This document shows positions 1-6,396 of a stretch of DNA of 21,473 nucleotides, piece after piece. The notes under the pieces were generated by a model that was not told the origin of the DNA, did no database searches, and was given only the letters and a program-made list of their open reading frames with translations. This DNA comes from CAZTII01 sp964613305 (GTDB lineage Bacteria > Bacillota_I > Bacilli_A > Erysipelotrichales > Erysipelotrichaceae), in the NCBI GenBank assembly GCA_964613305.1, contig CAZTII010000025.1, forward strand, positions 1 through 21,473. Reading direction: 5' to 3'. The position numbers and the translations under genes are program-made. How positions within the stretch are numbered: the first letter of the stretch is position 1; each line of letters starts with the position of its first letter.

Positions 1-327
1 AGAACTAACTTCATGTTGAACTATACTGAACTAGAATTTAACTATTTACTTAAGGGTAAAAAAATAGAACAAAAAGAAAATAAACAAACAGAAAATAAAC
101 AAACAGAAAATAAACAAACAGTTCAAAATAGTCCTCAAACTACAGATTATCTATCCATCGCCTTAAAAGCATTTTCATTAAACAAGAGTAACATTAAAGA
201 TGTCGATATTGATGATGAAGGAACTACTGTTGAAGTAAGTTTTAAAAAAGATAACATCGAATATGATGTAACCATCGATAAAGCAACAAATGCTATTCTA
301 CATAAACATAGCGAAATTGATGATTAA
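1..327 (+). CDS. PepSY-like domain protein, 5' end outside the window
   Basis: The frame is open from base 1 and no ribosome binding site precedes the first ATG at 13, so the true start probably lies upstream. From the ATG there are 104 residues. Residues 22-36 are three perfect ENKQT repeats, a charged polar linker. The C-terminal half, from about residue 46, alternates acidic and hydrophobic residues and ends in YDVTIDKATNAIL. This resembles the closing beta strands of a PepSY domain (typically YxVxIDxxTGxIL), a fold of secreted or membrane-attached proteins. The domain call rests on pattern only; the function is unknown. The gene ends in a shared terminator with the convergent gene at 356-1009. 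Confidence 0.6.
   Translation, partial: RTNFMLNYTELEFNYLLKGKKIEQKENKQTENKQTENKQTVQNSPQTTDYLSIALKAFSLNKSNIKDVDIDDEGTTVEVSFKKDNIEYDVTIDKATNAILHKHSEIDD
76..120 (+). repeat. 3 x 15-bp perfect tandem repeat (ENKQT)
   Basis: The unit gaaaataaacaaaca is present three times without a mismatch and in frame, coding Glu-Asn-Lys-Gln-Thr each time. A partial, diverged unit precedes it. Perfect identity at the DNA level means a recent or slippage-maintained expansion. Gain or loss of a unit would keep the reading frame and only change linker length. Confidence 0.9.
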
Positions 328-332
328 CAAAC

Positions 333-365
333 AATAATCCTGCACAAGTGCAGGATTATTTATTA
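333..365. terminator. Bidirectional terminator
   Basis: A perfect 12-bp stem (aataatcctgca / tgcaggattatt) with a 4-nt loop caag spans 333-360 and is flanked by T-rich DNA on both sides. It lies between the convergent PepSY-like gene and the 217-aa gene, and overlaps the stop codon of the latter (356-358). Confidence 0.85.
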
Positions 366-1009
366 TTTAAAGCAATAATTTTATCAATAAAACTTTGATC
401 AAATTTTTCAATTAATTGTTTGTTTGTACTATTTAAAACAGTAGTATTTAATGAACCAAGAGAAACTTCTAAGAAATCACCAAATTCAATCGTATCAAAA
501 TAAACGATAAACGGAAAAACAACATCAAGATCGTTTTCATTTAACATATAAACCGTATAACTATCGCGATAGTTTTTAACAACAATTTCCTTTTCCGCAA
601 TCGCTATACATTGATCATTTTCATAAATACAAACATACAATCCTTTATAACCAAAACCAACTTGATAACATTCTAAGTATCTATTTTTAAACGTCACTTT
701 ATAATAAGAATATCCATTAAAAAACCATTTTCCGGTTTTTCTTGTAGCAGCAACCATGTTTCCAATTAAATTGTCACCATCAAACACTTTAAAACTTAAA
801 CGATCACTTAATTTACTGCCAAAACTATCATCATATTGATTAAAATAAAGATGTTGATGTTCACAAAACATGGGTTCATTATAATGAAAAAACGCTCTAA
901 ATGCCTTCGTTGATAACGGAGCTTCACACAAAGCAATCTGTTCTTCATCGTTTGTAGCAATCCAACTCATATCAAAATTCGTTTTATTTTGTTTTATTTT
1001 TATAATCAT
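356..1009 (-). CDS. Hypothetical protein, 217 aa
   Basis: I do not recognise this gene with confidence. It starts with ATG at 1009 behind a plausible Shine-Dalgarno (aaagaggtg) and ends in TAA. The protein has no signal peptide or membrane segment. It is rich in aromatic residues and short beta-strand-like stretches (for example KGLYVCIYEND and FPFIVYFDTIEF). This composition recalls the tubby/LURP-one-like beta-barrel proteins common in Bacillota, but that is an impression, not an identified motif. It is a single-gene unit, convergent with the preceding gene. A TATAAT box at 1034-1039 on this strand could be its -10; no good -35 is visible. Confidence 0.75.
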   Translation of the reverse strand: MIIKIKQNKTNFDMSWIATNDEEQIALCEAPLSTKAFRAFFHYNEPMFCEHQHLYFNQYDDSFGSKLSDRLSFKVFDGDNLIGNMVAATRKTGKWFFNGYSYYKVTFKNRYLECYQVGFGYKGLYVCIYENDQCIAIAEKEIVVKNYRDSYTVYMLNENDLDVVFPFIVYFDTIEFGDFLEVSLGSLNTTVLNSTNKQLIEKFDQSFIDKIIALNNK

Positions 1010-1033
1010 TCTACACCTCTTTCCATTACTTAT

Positions 1034-1039
1034 ATTATA
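1034..1039 (-). promoter_or_regulatory. Possible -10 box for the 217-aa gene
   Basis: TATAAT on the minus strand, about 25 bp upstream of the ATG at 1009. The -35 position has no recognisable hexamer, so this is weak. Confidence 0.35.
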
Positions 1040-1139
1040 GACGACTTTTTATAATTTCCTAGTTTTAAATAATATTTTATGTATATTTTTCTTATACTAC
1101 TTATAAGAAGTAAATGACACTGAAATATACAAGTTATTA

Positions 1140-1630
1140 AAAAAGCTTTTAGTTTTTTCTATTCTTGGATACTTAACAACATCTATTTGCGTTAACTCTA
1201 CGGATGAAGTTAATAACGTTTCTGCGATTGGTATTATGCGTAGAAGACAGCATACCTATTACCGTCGTTAATAACCATAGAAAAGCAAGAGATTTAGTCA
1301 TTAACCCAACCAACATTAAATTAAACGGCCGTTCTATCTCTTCTAATAACATAGAAAAAATAGCGTTAGTTTCACCTCTAACAAATAAATCAACTAACGC
1401 CAAAGTAGTTAAAATAGGAATAAACCCTAATTCAACTTTCTCAAGAAGTGAAGTTTTAGTAGATGTTTATATCAAAGGTGGAATGACATTACGTCGTTCA
1501 TTGCCAATTGAAAAAATAACGAATAACAATATAGTAATTGGTGATATATCTTGTCATAGCATCATTAAAATTAGTGATATTGGACTATTGAGCACCATTA
1601 TCTTAGGTCAAAAAAAAACAGTACTTCATT
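1140..1630 (-). pseudogene. Probable degraded membrane-protein gene
   Basis: This stretch has no gene with a credible start and ribosome site. One minus-strand frame reads as a strongly hydrophobic, membrane-protein-like sequence: PITILLFVIFSIGN, then LGFIPILTTLALVDLFVRGE, then LMLVGLMTKSLAFLWLLTTV. It is broken by TGA at 1554-1556 and TAA at 1467-1469. Around 1250 the plausible reading moves to another frame, ending near RIIPIAETLLTSSVELTQID. The opposite strand carries a 142-codon open frame (1204-1632) with the same frame offset as the antisense shadow seen inside kdpA, which favours the minus strand as the original coding strand. I cannot name the family. Erosion of an integral membrane protein gene is the best reading, held with low confidence. 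Confidence 0.35.
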
Positions 1631-1730
1631 AGAAAATTTAATAGGCGCGTTAATAATGATGAACAAATATCAATATTGGATATTACTTAAATTTCACAAG
1701 CTATTTTAAATAATCAAAAGAATCCATTTT

Positions 1731-1755
1731 AAATGCTCGAAAGAGCATTTTTAAT
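1731..1755 (+). terminator. Orphan hairpin, terminator-like
   Basis: An 8-bp stem (aaatgctc / gagcattt) closed by a GAAA tetraloop and followed by TTTAAT. It has the form of a plus-strand intrinsic terminator, but no intact plus-strand gene precedes it. It may be a remnant of the degraded region, or it may insulate the next gene. Confidence 0.55.
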
Positions 1756-1846
1756 AGCTGTATATGGTTAATAATATTTATTTTTTAACCATTATTTATC
1801 GAAAATACAAAACTTCATGATAAACTATTTATAACGAGGTACTCCT

Positions 1847-3208
1847 ATGATAGATACTTATAACATAGAAAAATATCAAGAAAACAATAGAATTGAAGCA
1901 AAGTTAGCTCGTGGTGGCTTACCACACAGTCTTTGGGAAACATATTCAGCCTTTGCCAATACTAATGGTGGTGTTATTCTTTTAGGCATTGAAGAAAATA
2001 AAGATCATAGTTTCACTGTACGTGGATTAAATAACGCAGAAGAAATGTTACAACAATTCATAACTCTTTTACATAATCCATTAAAAGTAAAAAAAAACAT
2101 CTTATCAGAAACACACTATTTTATTAAACACATCGAAGAGAAAGCTTGTATCATTATAGAAGTACCAAAAGCCAATCGTAAAGACAAACCAATCTACATT
2201 AACAATGATTTATATTATGGAACATATCGTAGAGATGGTGAAGGTGATTATCATTGTACAAAAGAAGAAATCGATACAATGATCACAGAAGAAATCGATG
2301 ACACTGAAACAACATATTGTTACCAATATCATGTTAATGATTTAAATCAAAAAACAATTGATTCATATTGTAAACAACTACCAACTTCATTTCATTCATT
2401 AAGTTGCGAAGAATGTTTACTTAAAATCGGCGCAATCAATGAACAACATAATCCAACAATTCAAGGAGTTTTAATGTTTGGTACCTACGATATGATCATT
2501 AATACATTTCCTTATTTCCATTTACAATATCGTCAACGTGATAACAACAATCAATTCATAAATCAACTTCAATCCAATTACTCCATTAACAATCTTTTTG
2601 ACTTTTACAGTAATATACTTTCTATTTTAAAACAATCCATCAATAACAAATCACTTTATCCTTCAATTGATAATATTTTAATCAATACATTAATTCATAC
2701 CAACTATCGAATCAAAGGTGGAATACTCATTGAAAAAAAACAACATGAAATTATTTTTTCAAATCCAGGAAACCTTAGAATTAGCATCGAAGAAGTATGT
2801 AGTGGTGGAGTTTCTGATTGTCGAAATCAACAACTCATCAATTTCTTCAAAGTCATTAAAAAATCAGAACATGGTGGAAATAGTTTAAAAGATATTATTG
2901 AAGCTTACAAGCAAATGGATTATCCACCATTTACCATCTATGAACAATTCAATCCTGATAGAACCATATTAATACTACCCTTAGAAAAGAAAAACAATCT
3001 TAAAAAAAGTTCGCTACAAACAATCGATTATAAACAAGGGATTATCGATTACTTAACATATAGTATTATTTCTACCGAAAAAAATATTTCACGACATTTA
3101 TCACTACGATACGCACAAACTAAATCCTTATTAAATGAACTATTGAGCGAAAATATTATTGTTAAGAATCAAGAAAATGAATCTACAATTTACAAATTAA
3201 AACGATAA
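1847..3208 (+). CDS. AlbA_2/Schlafen-type putative DNA- or RNA-binding protein
   Basis: A 453-aa protein. Residues 12-50 (ENNRIEAKLARGG, then ETYSAFANTNGGVILLGIEE) are the hallmark of the AlbA_2 (Schlafen AlbA, formerly AAA_4) domain, with the conserved E-x-K and the FANTxGGxxxxGI core. Residues about 285-375 match the RecG-like HATPase_c_4 region: NALIHTNY-like NTLIHTNYRIKGG, IIFSNPGNLR, then CRNQQLINFF and EHGGNSLKDI. The C-terminus (about 395-453) looks like a winged helix. Proteins of this build are widespread and usually annotated as putative DNA-binding or transcriptional regulators; some relatives lie in defence loci. The gene is monocistronic with its own terminator. It starts with ATG after a GAGG box (1834-1837). 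The biological role is unknown. Confidence 0.85.
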   Translation: MIDTYNIEKYQENNRIEAKLARGGLPHSLWETYSAFANTNGGVILLGIEENKDHSFTVRGLNNAEEMLQQFITLLHNPLKVKKNILSETHYFIKHIEEKACIIIEVPKANRKDKPIYINNDLYYGTYRRDGEGDYHCTKEEIDTMITEEIDDTETTYCYQYHVNDLNQKTIDSYCKQLPTSFHSLSCEECLLKIGAINEQHNPTIQGVLMFGTYDMIINTFPYFHLQYRQRDNNNQFINQLQSNYSINNLFDFYSNILSILKQSINNKSLYPSIDNILINTLIHTNYRIKGGILIEKKQHEIIFSNPGNLRISIEEVCSGGVSDCRNQQLINFFKVIKKSEHGGNSLKDIIEAYKQMDYPPFTIYEQFNPDRTILILPLEKKNNLKKSSLQTIDYKQGIIDYLTYSIISTEKNISRHLSLRYAQTKSLLNELLSENIIVKNQENESTIYKLKR

Positions 3209-3210
3209 AC

Positions 3211-3240
3211 AAGATAGAATATATTCTATCTTTTCATTTT
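3211..3240 (+). terminator. Terminator after the AlbA_2 gene
   Basis: Inverted repeat aagatagaat / attctatctt (3211-3220 with 3223-3232) followed by a T-rich run (ttcatttttt). It starts 2 nt after the stop codon. The stem is AT-rich and so only moderately strong. Confidence 0.75.
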
Positions 3241-3249
3241 TTACATTTC

Positions 3250-3277
3250 TTGCATTTTTTTCAATTATTGCTATAAT
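3250..3277 (+). promoter_or_regulatory. Promoter of the nfeD-qmcA operon
   Basis: TTGCAT at 3250-3255, a 16-bp spacer, then consensus TATAAT at 3272-3277. Transcription would start near 3284. The leader is therefore very short, with AGGAGG at 3286-3291 serving the ATG at 3299. Confidence 0.8.
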
Positions 3278-3298
3278 TTACATATAGGAGGAAATGAC

Positions 3299-3679
3299 AT
3301 GTTTGAGTGGAGTCAAGGAAATTATCAGCGATTAATTGTTACTTGTAATCAACACGTACTGACACTAAATAGTCATGCATCTGATTATTTAAAAAATGCA
3401 CGATATTGCGCCATCGGTATCAATAAGAAAGATGGCCAATTAGCAATTAAACCAATCTCAAAAGAAGACATCGATTTAAATTTAGTCGATGTAAAACATT
3501 TGTACAAAATTAATTTCGGTCAACATTACGCTAGAATAAGCAATAAATCCATCATCAACGATTTAGAAAACATGGTCCAACAAAACCCCATCGGTTTAAA
3601 GTTCAACATGCACTATGATCAAAGCCAAAAAATGCTAATTGCCAACTGTACTTCCCCTATTGAAAAGGAGGTCGATTAA
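3299..3679 (+). CDS. Hypothetical protein, first gene of the nfeD-qmcA operon
   Basis: A 126-aa soluble protein with no signal or membrane segment. It starts with ATG 7 nt after a perfect AGGAGG. Residues about 10-60 show the pattern LIVTCNQHVLTLNSHASDYLKNARYCAIGI followed by DGQLAIKPISKEDI. This is typical of small proteins in which a hydrophobic strand pair surrounds a conserved 'n-a-A-ylk-a-yv-igid-k-qlaikp' segment, seen in many uncharacterised Bacillota and phage proteins. I do not know its function. Its last codons contain the Shine-Dalgarno of nfeD (3664-3672), and its stop codon lies 1 nt before the nfeD start, so the two are translationally coupled. A role with the NfeD/SPFH membrane pair is inferred only from position. 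Confidence 0.8.
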   Translation: MFEWSQGNYQRLIVTCNQHVLTLNSHASDYLKNARYCAIGINKKDGQLAIKPISKEDIDLNLVDVKHLYKINFGQHYARISNKSIINDLENMVQQNPIGLKFNMHYDQSQKMLIANCTSPIEKEVD

Positions 3680-3680
3680 G

Positions 3681-4106
3681 ATGTTGTTATGGAGTGTACT
3701 ATTTATCGTATCCATCGTTTTTGAGCTCATTACACCAACCGCCTTAGTATCCATATGGTTTAGTATCGGTGCCATTTTTTCACTAATCGCAGCGTACTTT
3801 CAACTCAATTTAACCATACAACTTATTATTTTCTTCACCATTTCTCTACTTTGTGTTATTGCTATAAGACCACTTGCTAAAAACTATTTAAGAGGCAATG
3901 TTGTCGCAACAAACGCCGATCGAGCCATTGGAAAACACTGCCATTTATTAAAAGAAATTACAATTGATTCGCTAGGCGAAGTAAAAGTAAATGGTGTAAC
4001 ATGGAACGCAAGATCATACAATCAACAAGCTATCGAAAAAGATTGCTTAGTAGAAATACTCGCCATCGATGGAACAAAAGTAGTCGTTAAAAAAATAGAC
4101 CAATAG
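3681..4106 (+). CDS. NfeD family membrane protein
   Basis: The start is placed at ATG 3681 because a strong Shine-Dalgarno (aaaggaggt) lies 8 nt upstream; the frame is open further upstream only from a TTG without a ribosome site. This gives 141 residues. The N-terminal half consists of hydrophobic helices (about residues 3-24, 27-40 and 44-66). The C-terminal half, after RGNVVATNADRAIG, is the OB-fold typical of short NfeD proteins (a G-E-V-x-V-x-G-x-x-W-x-A-R core is visible as GEVKVNGVTWNAR). Short NfeD proteins are nearly always encoded beside a stomatin/SPFH protein and are thought to partner it in membrane microdomains. That is the arrangement here. Confidence 0.92.
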   Translation: MLLWSVLFIVSIVFELITPTALVSIWFSIGAIFSLIAAYFQLNLTIQLIIFFTISLLCVIAIRPLAKNYLRGNVVATNADRAIGKHCHLLKEITIDSLGEVKVNGVTWNARSYNQQAIEKDCLVEILAIDGTKVVVKKIDQ

Positions 4107-4115
4107 GAGGTTCTT

Positions 4116-5018
4116 ATGCCAATATTTGTATCGATTCCATTATTTATACTATTGTTAATTATCATTGCCAGTATTATTCTAAACACAATCAGAATTGTTT
4201 CCCAATCACAAGCTTATGTTGTTGAACGCTTAGGCGCATATCACGAAACATGGAACACTGGTGTTCATATTTTATTGCCATTCGTTGATAGAATTGCCAA
4301 TAAAGTGTCTTTAAAAGAAATAGTACGTGACTTTGAACCACAACCAGTTATTACCAAAGATAACGTTACAATGATGATAGACACCGTTGTCTACTTTCAA
4401 ATCACAGACCCAAAACTATTTACTTACGGTGTAGAACAGCCAATCAACGCCCTTGAAAACCTAACTGCTACAACACTAAGAAATATTATCGGTGACTTAG
4501 AATTAGACCAAACACTCACATCACGTGATCTAATCAATACGCAAATGCGCATTATTCTTGATGAAGCTACTGACCCATGGGGCGTAAAAGTAGGACGCGT
4601 GGAAGTAAAAAATATTCAACCACCACGAGACATTCAAGATTCAATGGAAAAACAAATGCGTGCTGAACGTGAACGAAGAGAATCAATCCTAAGAGCTGAA
4701 GGAGAAAAACGTGCCGCTATCTTAAGTGCTGAAGGAGAACAAGAAGCAGTAATCCTAAGAGCCAATGCTAAAAAAGAAGCAATGATTGCCGAAGCCGAAG
4801 GACAAGCACAAGCAATGGAACGTATATTCGAAGCTCAAGCAAAAGGCATCGAAATGCTCAATAAAACCCATCCTTCCAAAGAATATTTAACAATCAAAGG
4901 ATTTGAAGCATTAGAAAAAGTTGCTCAAGGACAAGCAACTAAAATAATTATTCCTTCCGATTTACAAAATATTTCTGCGACTCTAGCATCAATCTCTGAA
5001 GTCATCACAAAACAATAA
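4116..5018 (+). CDS. qmcA: SPFH/band 7 domain protein, QmcA/stomatin type
   Basis: A 300-aa membrane-anchored protein. Residues 4-24 form the N-terminal membrane segment. The SPFH/band 7 domain covers about 26-190, with hallmark segments AYVVERLGAYHETWNTGVH, LKEIVRDFEPQPVITKDNV, TTLRNIIGDLELD and WGVKVGRVEVKNIQPP. An Ala/Glu-rich coiled coil follows (about 185-240, repeated AEGE/RAEGEKRAA-type units), then the conserved KTHPSKEYLTIKGFEALEKVAQGQATKIIIP end. Length matches QmcA/YbbK proteins. These form oligomeric scaffolds in membrane microdomains and are linked to membrane protein quality control. The Shine-Dalgarno (aggagg, 4105-4110) overlaps the TAG stop of nfeD, so expression is coupled. 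A strong terminator follows. Confidence 0.93.
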   Translation: MPIFVSIPLFILLLIIIASIILNTIRIVSQSQAYVVERLGAYHETWNTGVHILLPFVDRIANKVSLKEIVRDFEPQPVITKDNVTMMIDTVVYFQITDPKLFTYGVEQPINALENLTATTLRNIIGDLELDQTLTSRDLINTQMRIILDEATDPWGVKVGRVEVKNIQPPRDIQDSMEKQMRAERERRESILRAEGEKRAAILSAEGEQEAVILRANAKKEAMIAEAEGQAQAMERIFEAQAKGIEMLNKTHPSKEYLTIKGFEALEKVAQGQATKIIIPSDLQNISATLASISEVITKQ

Positions 5019-5024
5019 AATAAC

Positions 5025-5061
5025 GGATTAACTTAAACAATGTAAAAGTTAATCCTTTTTT
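5025..5061 (+). terminator. Terminator of the nfeD-qmcA operon
   Basis: A perfect 10-bp stem (ggattaactt at 5025-5034 / aagttaatcc at 5046-5055) with an 11-nt loop, followed directly by six T residues. Confidence 0.88.
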
Positions 5062-5087
5062 CATCATATCATACACGTTATAAATCG

Positions 5088-5116
5088 TTGACGCACATTA
5101 AATTTCATTATAAAAT
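5088..5116 (+). promoter_or_regulatory. Promoter of the first pilin-like gene
   Basis: TTGACG at 5088-5093, a 17-bp spacer and TAAAAT at 5111-5116. A GAGG box at 5126-5129 precedes the ATG at 5137. The promoter is intact although the gene has an internal stop. Confidence 0.7.
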
Positions 5117-5136
5117 AAAATTACAGAGGCAGACAT

Positions 5137-5682
5137 ATGAAAACAAAAAAAGGGTTCACCTTAGTTGAATTAATCATCGTAATCTCAATTCTAGCTGTAC
5201 TTGCCCTAATTTTAGTACCATCTATCATTGGGTACACAAAAAAAGCAAAAGTTAAAACATACACACTAAACGCAAAATCATGTTATAGCGCACTAGTTGC
5301 CCAACTTGAAGCTGAAGAAATTTATGGAAAAGATAATTCTGGTATTACTTTAGCCGATGGAGTATGTCGTGGTACGTATTCAAAAACAGGTAGCCCAACT
5401 CAATCAGGAGAACCAGTGCAGGACGTTGATCGCATTAGTAAAAACCTAACCGGCGCAATATGAACAAAAGATAAAACTGTTGGAGGCATTGGTGCTGCAA
5501 GTGGAAACCATTATGTTTATGATCCTGCCTATGATCGCGTGATTGTTTATCAATCAAAAGGAGATCCATCCGGCTACTATAAACCACGCGGTTTTAGCGA
5601 ATTTGAAATTAACAATGGTCCACCAGGAAATATTGGAGTAAAATACGCGGTCCTCATCGAAGAAATTGTTGATTTAAAATAA
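5137..5682 (+). pseudogene. Type IV pilin-like gene with an in-frame TGA
   Basis: The first 108 codons give a class III signal: basic MKTKK, then G|FTLVEL with Glu at +5, then a hydrophobic helix ending VPSIIGYTKKAK. This N-terminus is nearly identical to the three pilin-like genes at 14374-16140. Like them, it has a Cys in AKSCYSALVAQ and a second Cys (DGVCRG). TGA at 5461-5463 ends the frame, but the same frame continues 72 codons to TAA at 5680-5682, reaching the terminator and reading as ordinary protein (NHYVYDPAYDRVIVYQSKG). The TGA sits after TGAI, exactly where the paralogues have Trp (GGAQW, GSQW), so it is most simply a TGG-to-TGA nonsense change. Restored length is 181 aa. Truncation would leave the pilin helix but lose the C-terminal beta region. 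Confidence 0.85.
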
Positions 5683-5708
5683 AGTTTCCTATTACAGGAA
5701 ACTTTTTT
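5681..5708. terminator. Bidirectional terminator between pilin and kdpE
   Basis: A 10-bp stem (aaagtttcct / aggaaacttt) with loop attac, followed by TTTTTT on the plus side and by ATTTTAAAT on the minus side. It overlaps the full-length pilin stop and abuts the kdpE stop. This supports 5680-5682, not the TGA, as the original end of the pilin gene. Confidence 0.85.
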
Positions 5709-6396
5709 AATCCAATTTAAACATACGATATCCAACACCAATATGGGTTTGAATTAAAACCTCATTTTTCTCTATTTTTTTACGTAAACTAGCCATATAC
5801 ACTCTAAGAGACGATAAATCACTTTCTAAACTACTTCCCCACACCTTTTGTAAAATACTAGAGTACGTACACACTTTACCAACGTTTTGTGCCATATAAC
5901 CCAACAAATTGTATTCAATAGGCATCAGATGAATGACTTCTCCATCAACCGTAACTTCACCACTACTATAATCAATCATTAAGCAACCATTTTTAAATAA
6001 ATGAGATGTTCCATCTTCTTTCGCTAACAATCGTCGAGAAATACTGCGAATTCGTGCCAACAATTCATCAACACTAAATGGTTTTGTTAAATAGTCATCC
6101 GCTCCACTATCTAACGCTTCAATTTTATCACTATCATCACTTCTAGCACTAATCACAATAATCGGAACAGAAGAAAAAGTACGAATCGATTCAATAAGTT
6201 CAATACCATCCATATCCGGAAGACCTAAATCCATCAATATTAAATCAGGATTATTCGATGTAATATCAAGCATTGCCTCCGTCGCATTCTTAGCAAAAGT
6301 CACTGGATATTGATGACTCTTTAATGTTGTCGTCATTAAATTACGAACAGAACTATCATCTTCAATCACACAAATTTTAAGTTTACCATATTTCAC
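5707..6396 (-). CDS. kdpE: Potassium-responsive response regulator KdpE
   Basis: A 229-aa OmpR-family regulator that would bind DNA and activate kdp transcription when phosphorylated by KdpD. The receiver domain covers residues 7-118: acidic pocket E12/D13/D14, phosphoacceptor D56 in ILMDLGLPDMDG, S83 in VISAR and K105 in LTKPF. The winged-helix domain covers about 130-227 (PIEYNLLGYMAQNVGKVCTY, then SLRVYMASLRKKIE and GVGYRM). The start is GTG at 6396, because an in-frame TGA lies just upstream and GAGGTGA is 7 nt before the GTG. The gene overlaps kdpD by 14 bp, so the two are translationally coupled. It is the last gene of the kdp operon. Confidence 0.95.
   Translation of the reverse strand: MKYGKLKICVIEDDSSVRNLMTTTLKSHQYPVTFAKNATEAMLDITSNNPDLILMDLGLPDMDGIELIESIRTFSSVPIIVISARSDDSDKIEALDSGADDYLTKPFSVDELLARIRSISRRLLAKEDGTSHLFKNGCLMIDYSSGEVTVDGEVIHLMPIEYNLLGYMAQNVGKVCTYSSILQKVWGSSLESDLSSLRVYMASLRKKIEKNEVLIQTHIGVGYRMFKLD

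Noticed and set aside
1089..1109. Small inverted repeat (ttcttata / tataagaa)
   Set aside because: AT-only stem without a T run or nearby gene end; likely chance in AT-rich DNA.
1204..1632. 142-codon plus-strand open frame as a real gene
   Set aside because: No Shine-Dalgarno and no recognisable fold. Its frame offset to the hydrophobic minus-strand reading is the same as that of the shadow frame in kdpA.
5461..5463. TGA read as Trp by a Mycoplasma-type genetic code, or as selenocysteine
   Set aside because: The amidase and thiol-protein genes end in TGA at sensible places and kdpA uses TGG for Trp. The aligned residue is Trp, not Cys, and I saw no SECIS-like hairpin, so nonsense mutation or sequence error is simpler.
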